In this document: positions 46,701 through 50,427 of the stretch, piece after piece | How positions within the stretch are numbered: the stretch's first letter is position 1 | How the letters are laid out: every line of letters begins with the position of its first letter | From: an uncultured Akkermansia sp. | Lineage (GTDB): Bacteria > Verrucomicrobiota > Verrucomicrobiia > Verrucomicrobiales > Akkermansiaceae | Length of the DNA: 50,489 nucleotides | Assembly: GCA_947589295.1 (NCBI GenBank) | Contig: CANQBZ010000014.1 | Location: forward strand, 1-50,489 | Reading direction: 5' to 3' | Notes under the pieces: generated by a model | What the model was told of the DNA's origin: nothing | Databases searched by the model: none | Seen by the model: the letters and a program-made list of their open reading frames with translations, nothing else | Position numbers and translations under genes: made by a program

Positions 46701-46920
46701 CGTCTACGATTTTCCCGGCGTAGGTTTTGCCCCCTTCAGTAGTAGTTGTCTGGGTGGAGAGCTTTCCAGCGGCCCAAGATTGATGGGAGGAGAGAGCGAG
46801 AGTAGCGAGGGCGCCGAAGCCGAGGGAGGCAGAGGAAAGGGTGGAAGGAAGAGCGGCAGCGAGGGCAGCAAGGCAAGCCAGAAGAGCCTTACGAAGACCG
46901 AACGGAAGATGGAGTTTCAT
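31771..46920 (-). CDS. Giant autotransporter (type Va) with beta-strand repeat passenger
   Basis: A single frame of about 5,049 residues. The start at 46920 gives the signal peptide MKLHLPFGLRKALLACLAALAAALP with a second hydrophobic stretch to SHQSWA; the upstream Met at 46968 adds only non-signal residues. The passenger is a long beta-helix of autotransporter-associated strand repeats (forms of GGTLxVxG, GAGxLTLxG, NxYSG). Between about 37.8 and 40.1 kb it becomes regular, with units like GGTVNGNIIGGHFS and VVGGSYVY. About 36.7-36.9 kb has the WYWEGGAGSAWTQNG cap-like segment, with a similar IYWTGTDSTNAAKWSEG near 44.0 kb. The C-terminal 290 residues (about 31.77-32.64 kb) form an outer-membrane beta-barrel ending in aromatic GYKVTF. 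It is probably a surface adhesin or shield. Ligand unknown. Confidence 0.93.
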   Translation of the reverse strand: MKLHLPFGLRKALLACLAALAAALPSTLSSASLGFGALATLALSSHQSWAAGKLSTQTTTTEGGKTYAGKIVDVSLSATGDMSTSTVGFSVNGSSLTGNELKYIGTDGNLGTLTSGTDAFWKNTFTDVGNASSTYGHTLRFGHSSEGGGAATYGDQSLLLTFAPLVLGGLITEAHDSVTYTITTDSTGDRTIKLKSGDANTEVLFSIGANMTFVDSGSNNHQAHVQSDATFEIAGGKTLSWQHYGLTVEEGRSLTVQGLGQGSNGTKGTLQVQNQAITLYSGSTLELHLDQVSLDVDQVTASASSTIHWYGVDTSWYDEFNDDPFHRKSISSLNQGIDLFLAEPGATFVFDGLNNLPQGYRFACDGEGYFQLVPEGDKAVAFQPKDSTNSTDWGMTSSLGTPKFTLGSTNASYDFTSSSTSVWQTATDITCLLPGNASGNATLSLSGGRVTHLRLWLQSNCTTTGPTIAALPNTVTALWLNSAERDVSASVGKFEFRTTVLPAGLTDLYVNDAGFKCQVDSSANTLSNLTLHLGGSQYNTSVDGTAGLKKANAFFGNANLTIKALDVQDPSLVLIAGGRQLTVGTLGGTSDLRLAGGSGGNTTKANLGITGTSELKGHIDFVAQAADVGRVHVVLNSGVTLSIEGVLTGSYEDGANRHNPAFFDRSGNSGSATVKITGLNAPAVQNVTFSSGVSLEIASGASQMFGDGCSIATLTGAGALGVTGTAATAPTLTVTNISGFTGAVHLVGNGENAGNTVLALGSSTVATNSSTLSSVVLREGGGSIKLGKGNWTLGALSVKGDPSSSDAAPSSSELRLSAQEGATGASLQFGSASTSAVKLGANVNLHLGAGLTYGGWLSVELASQTSGGKIQLAASGVSLATGGLTLDITGNWLSSWISDSSKKYTLFDANSLTALGDLLNNIHVTNTGGELAGRNLSVRLNAQGELYLQHEHAIYWTGTDSTNAAKWSEGNTSTLWSNGDGQGEPSANFIEHDSVIFLALPQQGGSAVATQSVTVSGAVHAQDMTVGATDGLVDGSATTHNGANYTFAADPSDPADSIELAGNLTLAGTWLDGDTTANSQATFNSQATFNLPVSFTGTGSNTISGEGTVTFSAIQGDNAGIIIGDGTTSTTVHFTDKQQDTTMRHFGAVEVKANSKLVIDVTQAGDAWGNKASASSVGSDYVWGEGVVALHGDGNVAAYGGAYSIVRRLFGQATRDAVLDTLELDNIILDLTNNNALNGVLDKHLKKFVVKKGSALHLNSNNAGFTSKDALLNNTLDLAGGTLAVTNTNLPSIGWNVVLSDDATIDTSGNSLAITGTLKLSGDDGTGHTLTKTGSRALTISTMVGVSNGDKNSAGNFVVNGGTVEILGLENEGNTYVAGTVDLRNDNNDGTGTFQVSGNGKTYTVGQVIFGIGTSNGQGLETTASLSAGAGATLVVAGGTDGVALQMQSDADSGWISGGGTVELGGKVAGSGRIGVRQNTLLYAKAAWENYASGLYLQANSTLKLGADVTVGWIGGLSTGYGGNIISDGNTERTIKVIGSGGAAKDINLGEHVTLELADITSGTRTAAITHLYGSGKLKLGQNATLTLVGTENALAGITGMAQNSVLKIGSGGAGSLTVNGNVTDVGGDIRVYDGTQACTLTVNGDVTLASGGTIHLGMDRNNRSQGSAVTITGNLIIENTQNSDIATAGASATMPVDIWNGTFTVRGKILGNSTASQMRLVSGKLFVGGSNAAGDNILTNFEWDGPGTVQLGLDDATNPVTFAVQKFIFGTTGTVNITGNGTMKVQPGSGVTTGGDASHGKITLGGKATLEKSGDGTLQLCELTATAEGTRVLVSGGTLKFVGGGAVSLHDVKVDGSSSVLEFDRGGTTVTVGGEGDQLTLANGGTLKSSYSGPVETIYAFGALNIEGIIGENADAGDITFSTSATKGQTFTFSALTGSGDITISAMGGAAGAQRVINLGKIDGYSGAFTATTDDNNVLTIGGEIVSGAQAGSIVIAGGGAEDNPPAGAVTVNGSATVRKTGGAGEFTISHLKLTSGQGLQMDYAGAGALSITKLTLAAGTHLSYTEAVLDPDTKVVEFDWNTLKENFTTDDAGGSTFGGKVGLRLEGFDPSAVALDALYLGIYTTDDDLKNTWTQDKFDMFFDNGYGDEVELSWVKNEEENRWDLYLRLSSYEQALRYWDENWGTEATNGPSNKQLGLSAAVWYRTEGGEADPDCLWYKLLGPGDDGASKDTPGGSFTTKCLSLSDEFTREGGSDMVYNNTVYVRLEKGSSLPDINEKGSKLTILGGKLYNDAGAGSTDGMQEHDVYISLWAHQDERFHLLAGGSSFVQTASGDNLTLGFRGDTHIQVQGGTVDHIVGGNHVTNSPAIFEGDTYISVYEGAQGKDENGDPDGMLQPEFGTDVCGGIVGGSTVTASGASGEVGTYDFDGHSHIYIYTVLKGRRDQTTHKAITISDGDNDASDDPELYHIVGGNAWIGSSNSSGTGGTKRNMAFRGASEITIDLSGYENFYASQSDRGGESFEKAIVGGNFSGEAAPEGGANTETSFVYNPGASGSGYASAITIYGVYWWEAVKENRNVEFWGGINGASRRDNAGGSITNYDAGGSEGILIDLHGGAYRNMVAGGFWFGGTRSEDIGGDTDTTAAGTYSGALTLDANGSVTVNLDQGEYWRVVGGNYSNGGAYSTPVAAGDGNNSATGGGILDGNTVVTVTGAATFDLGYDLTTRKQGPNVTQSNVAALVGGSFLEGTTGSHTQTGAATLNVEGGVFKNARIVAGDYVLYGTGAAGEKKEYDVSIRGGTELTLGSDLGSVTVNGLVVGGSYVYDKTQGGSSSIGVHSDEEGGETEPVTHVVVNGGVTLNAETDRKGNALHDGIALVGGSVLIDESTGSLTIGGESATEPSHTLNIHGGTEIEVKGGEINGLVVGGSYSALSPNATPNELNIEGNSSIAITGGTVNGNIIGGHFSANTENPDILRLGNVNVTLDGGAVNGYIFGGSMRRCVKGLGSGDSPTQEEITVSLKSGTLSGGVYAAGNHYQTGNEAELNVRTKSTRVEVYGGFDLQQMQYGSALVDVGISGGYQRNIAEFSQGSGNANDYSTVGYTPGTGDEPGTWSEQAATLAFMAGESGGDFSSLTQLGAHLHLQDFDAVDVAAGMDVDMHGSVLLVMHKLSSAEDVGGHDTFTKTGAGNLTLAALKSWHAQEGASGLRADYTGKIILHQGNLTLAGNPDLTAGGLDYTQQSLEGGLKICMDGRSFGNKDDAYLKGGENMKFTRGALSLGVKIGLELYFENDDKLQQGVYYLVDGLDMDQFVLGGDTAIGDYFDLNDIPLADAEGVTLKSQLVVQDGDKLALRVYVEAPNVWYWEGGAGSAWTQNGQDSDELTENWTKREVTDEEKSTFGQQTYYFTAGAENQDVSVDGGVEAGSIEVQSGDFNFTQGNEEGSTELKGLNLEGDMVVGSDNPMGEAHARLGLVNGKIPGVQLKNEGTLELGVQGAIQDNTELKFQGGTLMYGENGQGKLALNDDLSGQVSKKENDNTAGVKIQVGGSPSETAPATDDLNVKWSNTGNTDNSGVKLILEKGLTTSGRGHFQLDLHLTNGTTSLNGEMTALEGKQTLSVSGGTAALTQTTTAEAGATVELVAASGAGITAEGRKATFDGTGVIQVGDAETGAKGAYKLGADNKDFGGALRLVGDSSSSEVTYTAVNALGGEGTALELSGRAIVSGETADQASAITAKSITITEGTTTYVGGYDALTDPASADAKTAYTLKAEEIHGTGTLANAAGRFEGALTGDITDFSGTIVAGAVPPVGKVRAVALDEPEGARSTWRLEGDLYNGNTVAANLDGTGVITLGYTVKNWSHAAGESPVLRLTGVVSGAVDVVHDMEGTVLALAGGVVGSGENATPKNSSTGSLIFNGNEIWLGDGEGTAGSWSGGAKAGTDEEGNPLEGSLFVLRRGVLAHPFDAEGVELRVNTDAVAAADDIAWVNAGGTDGAKFSEITVNANGRLRGVSGGVTVGSGEGETRLSLTLTAENIGTAPGAAQNYLLGVGGNLTVQNVRDEQGRFAFDLELSSEGLLDILKRHRADNVLSYLHLVTGGTISFDDEGEELDKLLRSGNYTELLSQLGFTMGVQGGDLTLAGSSKDVYIVLDPATDTLGQGDAATLTDPEDINKKRAVLVDSGATLTLDDEDDGAGDAKEFTLNNLVGLEGSSLNAGDPHGNDKLKVTLNNSDVLPAEEEKQNDEWLDDKTGDPDIYNKLEGLDTSFEGTIRGFGEGVNFLKTGKGRLTVGSQKGSGGLAVRDGTLTLSEGAVTVRGSRQSELGTLAFDYEEENPDEERGLTVEGARLTVKNIETGDADPSSNKVELEKGGELVYAGEEGEVESMHFSSADGAGTLGVSGSLTLKGNDDWKSDINGANVRVGATGTLSLARDAEMDAGEVTLEAEGNSDGVLDLSGSEVEQKVGSLTGGGTLQGALQGEQDSKLTVTVTGSAKPKDGAASFSGTLAGSGTLTVAEEGELTLDGITTDNGPGSDQHWNVTNQGKLTLDTSASESKASFGDVLLVAGSETTLRVNTDDDRGKSAPNFQTFNAEADANLTLESTGQAPLTSVQELVIGRVEDKEDSGVKDANVQLKGLAFLRSEVDKDNTRIDENGDIIIGTRTVDYNRFAKAVPNMGKNPNAGATMFWDASAPTPGDILYKALTNPDSDFYRMLSGLTMMLENGETVGLAQALAAGAGSSIATLGPALSEDMHRQLNSIRNRTTTVGSEEVYDAYNDLPIWQTWVHAETGYHKLDADGFAPGFTLNNWGGTLGETVDISPATTLGLALSAMYGDLKADAADTASGDMDTVYLSGFARTMHGAWTHTFVISGGLADINMNRTVNYGAGSYRTNSSTNGYALGALYELGYTRLMNKSGSVALQPVVNIEARHAHVDGFSESGSDCGLKTDDIDQTVVTLGLGARAQAAVGQNAFNRASIFEARALVKFDFGDRSGAAMNKIIGAATAAEVESAEVGAVGIELGAGITVPLGSQGGSVFLDASLECRHGWTTANATLGYKVTF
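43651..43686 (-). repeat. 18-bp perfect tandem repeat inside the autotransporter
   Basis: Two exact copies in frame encode NSQATF twice. It is a small, recent, length-changing duplication in the passenger. Confidence 0.9.
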
Positions 46921-46997
46921 TGCCGGGAATGGGGTAGATGATGACAGGACGCAAGCACGGCGCGCCACGCGCGCGGGTGCCTATGCGAGCTTTCTGT

Positions 46998-47026
46998 AGT
47001 GTACCTCTTTTCGGAGGAGATGTCGA
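46998..47026 (-). promoter_or_regulatory. Promoter of the giant autotransporter
   Basis: TCGACA (47026-47021), 17-bp spacer, TACACT (47003-46998). The leader is about 70 nt, longer than for most genes here, and has no clear Shine-Dalgarno. Confidence 0.5.
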
Positions 47027-47085
47027 TCATTTTTTTAAGCTATCGGGAAAAAAATTGCGAGGAGGCACAAAACACGGCTGTCCCA

Positions 47086-47160
47086 CATCTGTCCCAAGAA
47101 AAAGCAACCGCAATGGAGCATTGTTCAACGCAAAACGTTGATCATTTACGATTTACGATT
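47086..47160. repeat. Repeat family 2, copy 1
   Basis: About 75 bp, similar over its length to 50352-50427. It contains the dyad TCAACG-5 nt-CGTTGA (47125-47141) followed by CATTTACGATTTACGA. It lies in the 374-bp gene-free stretch 46921-47294, upstream of the autotransporter promoter and beyond the 3' end of the TA cluster. The rest of that stretch (47161-47294) shows no gene. Confidence 0.82.
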
Positions 47161-47294
47161 TGAATGCTAGCGCGCTGCGCGCGGAGGGGGAAGCGGAGGC
47201 GGTGCGCAGCGGCTATCTTTTTGGCTCGTTGAAAGAGCATGGTTTACCCTCGATATCGTTTCGACTCACGGCCGGTAGCGCCTTGCCGGCGGAA

Positions 47295-47543
47295 TCAGGA
47301 CGGGGAGACAATGAAGGAGTTTGGCTCAGGGAGCGGGGTTCCATCGTCCAGGCAATCGGCGACGTAGATTTCTGCGCATTCATCGAGGTTGCGGGCGACT
47401 TCGTCCGAGGTGCCGCCGTGCGTGCAATCGCCGTCCAGATCCGGCAAGGAGCCGATGAAGCATTTGTCTTCGTCGCTCCAGCGGATGAAGCGCGGGTAGC
47501 GACGGGCGAGGGTTTGAATTTTTTTTGTGCTTGCTTGTTTCAT
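47295..47543 (-). CDS. Solitary HicB-like protein without HTH
   Basis: This 82-residue protein is a HicB-type partial RNase H fold: IRWSDEDKCFIGSLPDLDGDCTHGGTSDEVARNLDECAEIYV, then PLPEP. It is closely similar to the N-terminal half of the protein at 48424-48912 but stops where that one continues into an XRE domain. HicB proteins normally neutralise a HicA RNase. No hicA lies directly upstream of this gene; the nearest is two genes away, paired with another hicB. I start at MKQASTKKI (47543); the longer frame to 47600 is not supported. Confidence 0.72.
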   Translation of the reverse strand: MKQASTKKIQTLARRYPRFIRWSDEDKCFIGSLPDLDGDCTHGGTSDEVARNLDECAEIYVADCLDDGTPLPEPNSFIVSPS

Positions 47544-47571
47544 CGTGGTACTCTGGATTGAGGTTTCGGCG

Positions 47572-47629
47572 CGGCGAGGGAGCAGTCGGGGACGCCGCAT
47601 TTTTCGGCATCCCCTTTTACCCCTCGCCG
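47572..47629 (-). other. Nested two-stage hairpin after hicB
   Basis: Outer arms CGGCGAGGG (47572-47580) and CCCTCGCCG (47621-47629) pair perfectly over 9 bp. Inside them GGGGACGCCG (47588-47597) pairs with CGGCATCCCC (47605-47614) with one mismatch. The structure lies directly between the hicB stop and the next HicB-like start. There is no U-tract. It may separate expression of the two genes or protect a transcript end. Confidence 0.6.
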
Positions 47630-47636
47630 GTATTGC

Positions 47637-48011
47637 TCAGACCAGGACGACGGCGTGCTTGGCTAGCTCATCGCGCAGTTTTTCGGCCTCACCGGGGCGG
47701 AATGGGGTGCCGTTGCGGATGCGGGCGTTGAGTGTACGCGGCTCGATCCCGAGCAGGTGCGCGACCTGCGTTTTGTTGAGTACTTTGCTGGCTTTTGTGA
47801 GTGTGGCGATATCCGGCGTAGGAGGCACGAATGATGCGTTCGCACCAAGCTCTGCTTCGAGATAGCAGGCGATAGCTTCGTTGATTTCGCGCAGGGCTTC
47901 CTCCTGCGTTTCGCCGTGCGCGGAGCAGCCGGGAAGCACCGGGACTCTGGCGACCCAGATTTCGTCTTCGGCGTCCCAGTCGAGTTGGATCTGGTAGTGG
48001 TATGCTTTCAT
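47637..48011 (-). CDS. hicB: HicB antitoxin with C-terminal helix-turn-helix
   Basis: This 124-residue antitoxin has the N-terminal HicB fold (YHYQIQLDWDAEDEIWVARVPVLPGCSAHGETQEEALREINEAIACYL). The C-terminal DNA-binding region, KVLNKTQVAHLLGIEPRTLNARIRNG, probably represses the operon. Its start is 4 nt after the hicA stop, so it is translationally coupled as the second gene of a standard hicA-hicB type II toxin-antitoxin pair. Confidence 0.85.
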   Translation of the reverse strand: MKAYHYQIQLDWDAEDEIWVARVPVLPGCSAHGETQEEALREINEAIACYLEAELGANASFVPPTPDIATLTKASKVLNKTQVAHLLGIEPRTLNARIRNGTPFRPGEAEKLRDELAKHAVVLV

Positions 48012-48015
48012 CGTT

Positions 48016-48252
48016 TTATGTTGTGAAGTAGTCTCGGACTTGTTTGACTTGGTAGCGTTTGGCTTTTCCGTTTTCGGAGGCTTGCAGGTTGAAGGACCGC
48101 GAACCTTCCTTGCGGAAGTGGTAGTGTGAGCCTCTCACGCGTTTGACGCTGTACCCGCGCGAAAGCAGGAACTGCGTGATTTCATCGAAGGTGATGTTTC
48201 CATCTGAGTTGCCATCGAGGATTTTTTCGGTGAGTTTGTCGCGCTTGGTCAC
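48016..48252 (-). CDS. hicA: HicA mRNA interferase toxin
   Basis: This 78-residue toxin belongs to the longer HicA subtype that starts TKRDKLTEKIL and has a dsRNA-binding-like fold. The catalytic histidine is H43 in VRGSHYHFRK; LNLQ-type and KAKRYQVKQV segments follow. It cleaves mRNA in translation-linked growth arrest, neutralised by HicB downstream. The start is GTG at 48252. It is supported by the family N-terminus and by a promoter whose -10 ends 6 nt before it, which implies a leaderless GTG message. Confidence 0.83.
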   Translation of the reverse strand: MTKRDKLTEKILDGNSDGNITFDEITQFLLSRGYSVKRVRGSHYHFRKEGSRSFNLQASENGKAKRYQVKQVRDYFTT

Positions 48253-48258
48253 GAGTCT

Positions 48259-48286
48259 ATTTTACTATGTTTCTTTTCCGAGTCAA
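48259..48286 (-). promoter_or_regulatory. Promoter of hicAB (leaderless geometry)
   Basis: TTGACT (48286-48281), 16-bp spacer and TAAAAT (48264-48259) are followed by exactly 6 nt and the GTG at 48252. Confidence 0.68.
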
Positions 48287-48423
48287 GAAAAATCTTTCCG
48301 TTTTCAGAAAATTATTGCAAAAAATGGCTTTATCTTAAAACGAAAGCAATAACCGCTCTCGGTGGCCAAGCTCAAAAACCATAAAAACCCCTGCGCCACC
48401 GGCGCGCTGGCTTCCCAAATCCG

Positions 48424-48912
48424 TCATTTGCAATCGTAGGCAGGTTGGCTCAAAACGGCTTCCGGAGTGCGCTCGATGACTTGCAAGAGTTTGGCGGCAG
48501 CGCCATCCGGGCGGCGGCGTCCCTGCTCCCACAGGGAGACGGTATTTTTCGCGACGCCGAGGGTGGCGGCGAAATCCGCCTGCGAGAGGCCGAGTCGTTT
48601 GCGCAGGGATTTGATGCGCCCGGGAGCGCCGTTTTCGCGGTAGGAGGATGGGATGACAACGACGCTGCGGGGCTCCGGGAAGGGGAAGCCGAATTTGGCG
48701 CTTGTTTCGAGGGACATTTCCGCGCAGATGGTAAGCTGGCTGGCGACGGCCTCCGGTGTATCGCCGTGGCAGCAATCGCCGCAGAGGTCCGGCAGCGAGC
48801 CGATGAAGCATTTGTCTTCGTCGCTCCAGCGGATGAGGCGCGGGTAGCGTGGGGCAAGAGCCTTGATTTTCTTCATATCGACGGGGTAGGTTTTTACGGG
48901 ATATTTTTCCAT
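48424..48912 (-). CDS. HicB-like protein fused to XRE helix-turn-helix, no adjacent toxin
   Basis: This is a 162-residue protein. Residues about 12-95 are a HicB-type domain (IRWSDEDKCFIGSLPDLCGDCCHGDTPEAVASQL) nearly identical in its core to the short protein at 47295-47543. Residues about 100-155 are an XRE HTH (IKSLRKRLGLSQADFAATLGVAKNTVSLWEQGRRRPDGAAAKLL). It is thus built as an autoregulated antitoxin, but the gene upstream is an ATPase, not hicA. The start could be 48912 or the ATG twelve codons later. Confidence 0.78.
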   Translation of the reverse strand: MEKYPVKTYPVDMKKIKALAPRYPRLIRWSDEDKCFIGSLPDLCGDCCHGDTPEAVASQLTICAEMSLETSAKFGFPFPEPRSVVVIPSSYRENGAPGRIKSLRKRLGLSQADFAATLGVAKNTVSLWEQGRRRPDGAAAKLLQVIERTPEAVLSQPAYDCK

Positions 48913-48944
48913 GGTGTGTGGTGGTTTTGAGGTTGATGTTGGGT

Positions 48945-48977
48945 GGGGAGGTTTCAGGCCTCCCCGCGTTTTTGTTT
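48945..48977 (+). terminator. Strong Rho-independent terminator on the plus strand
   Basis: GGGGAGG (48945-48951) pairs with CCTCCCC (48959-48965) over a 7-nt loop, followed by a T-rich tract (GTTTTTGTTT). No plus-strand gene precedes it; both neighbours run on the minus strand. Confidence 0.65.
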
Positions 48978-49009
48978 AGCTTCTGCGATCTTTTGCTTGA
49001 CGTGTGAAA

Positions 49010-50272
49010 TCAAATAATAGGGAACGGAATGCCGGAGAAAGCCCCCTCGAGATAGGTTTTCCGGAAGTTTTGAAGATTGCGTACCCCTTCAAAATCACAC
49101 AAACGGCGCATACAGGTTCCTTGTTGAGCAGTTTTAGTCACAATGGCTACCTGAGAGACCCTCAGGTTAGGAGATTCCAGCAAATCCGTATTGTGAGCAG
49201 TCAGTATAAGTTGAGCGCCCTTCGCATTATAACTCCTATTGGTAAAAAGCGAGACCAAGGCAATCAGCAACAATGAATGAAGGGAACGATCCATCTCATC
49301 AATGACCAGCACTCCGCCTGTGCGCAATGTCTTCAACACCACGCCGAGCAAGCCGAACAATACCTGCGTGCCTTGAGACTCTTCCCGGAAATCCATCGTG
49401 ACCAGCTCACCATTTTGGGCTTTATGGTAACTGCTGATTCTCCACTTCGATTGAAATTCGCGTCCGTTTTCCTCTTTCTTTTCATCGCGAAGATGTTCCT
49501 CCGACGGAATTAACTCCATATCCGCGATATCGATGTCAAGCCTGCGCAAATACTTTACAATTTCTTGAAACGATTGCTTTTGAGAATCTTCTTGATCATC
49601 CTGAGCCAAGTAATCAATGGCAAAAGGAGCAGAAAAATCATTCCCACCCGTCACCGCCATTCTATGTATCAGAAATTGATAGGCGTTGCTCAACTCTGCA
49701 TTTAACCCCGGATAATTGATCGCGAGCTTCCAGAAGAATGGGGCGATCTGCTCATCCTTGCTATTACAACATTCCGCCCTCAAAATTGCGTTCAGCTTCT
49801 CACCGGGGTAAGCCTCTGTTGCCAACCCATCGTACTGATAAATCCCCTGCTCATGATCAATCAAAAATATACTCCCAAGATGCGTTTTGAGCGACTCAAC
49901 TTGCACTCCCGCCTGATTATAGCGCAGGGTATAGGTAAAGACGAGTCCCTCACATGCAAAACTCATTTCAAAAGTTGTTGCTTTTAGATCAGAATGCAAT
50001 TTATTCGGACGATAAATCAGCTTACCCTTAGCTAGGCAAAACCACAAGGTGAACACGGCTTTCAGAAGCATCGTTTTGCCTCCGGCATTTTGTCCGTAGA
50101 TAGCCATAATCGGCGATAGACGCATACTTTTTCCCTTTTCGATGGGGTATTCCAGAAACGGAATGGTCTCCCTATCTTTATACCCATTCGGAGCTTTTCC
50201 CTCACCATAGCGCATGTCGATCATCGTTTCAACGATTGACCCAAAATTGCAAATGCGAAAAAAGACGAGCAT
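49010..50272 (-). CDS. AAA-family ATPase (AAA_15/AAA_21, defence-type)
   Basis: This 420-residue cytoplasmic ATPase has the ABC/SMC-like head fold. Walker A is G-Q-N-A-G-G-K-T (residues 60-67). ESQGTQVLFGLLG is the signature-helix region and GGVLVIDEMDRSLH the Walker B with catalytic Glu. LILTAHNTDLLE is the H-loop. The N-terminal FRICNFGSI strand is typical of AbiLi/RloA-like ATPases, which usually work with a nuclease or RloB-like partner. No such partner follows here, so the effector is unknown. The start has a good Shine-Dalgarno (GGAGG, 7 nt upstream). Confidence 0.85.
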   Translation of the reverse strand: MLVFFRICNFGSIVETMIDMRYGEGKAPNGYKDRETIPFLEYPIEKGKSMRLSPIMAIYGQNAGGKTMLLKAVFTLWFCLAKGKLIYRPNKLHSDLKATTFEMSFACEGLVFTYTLRYNQAGVQVESLKTHLGSIFLIDHEQGIYQYDGLATEAYPGEKLNAILRAECCNSKDEQIAPFFWKLAINYPGLNAELSNAYQFLIHRMAVTGGNDFSAPFAIDYLAQDDQEDSQKQSFQEIVKYLRRLDIDIADMELIPSEEHLRDEKKEENGREFQSKWRISSYHKAQNGELVTMDFREESQGTQVLFGLLGVVLKTLRTGGVLVIDEMDRSLHSLLLIALVSLFTNRSYNAKGAQLILTAHNTDLLESPNLRVSQVAIVTKTAQQGTCMRRLCDFEGVRNLQNFRKTYLEGAFSGIPFPII

Positions 50273-50293
50273 ATTTTATCCTCCGTAGAGAAA

Positions 50294-50321
50294 TTTATAG
50301 CATATTTAGGGATTTTGTCAA
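50294..50321 (-). promoter_or_regulatory. Promoter of the AAA ATPase gene
   Basis: TTGACA (50321-50316), 16-bp spacer, TATAAA (50299-50294). The leader is about 15 nt and includes the Shine-Dalgarno, a contrast to the leaderless genes. Confidence 0.7.
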
Positions 50322-50351
50322 CAAGATAATCATTTTTTTTGATTATCTATA

Positions 50352-50427
50352 CATCCGTCCCGAGAAAAAGCAACCCCGCAATGGGCGCAAATTTCAACGT
50401 AAAACGTTGAACATTTACGATTTACGA
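50352..50427. repeat. Repeat family 2, copy 2
   Basis: A direct, imperfect copy of 47086-47160. It has a perfect 7-bp dyad TTCAACG-5 nt-CGTTGAA (50393-50411) followed by CATTTACGATTTACGA. With copy 1 it brackets the HicAB/HicB-like/ATPase cluster. Bases from 50428 to the window end show no feature. Confidence 0.82.
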
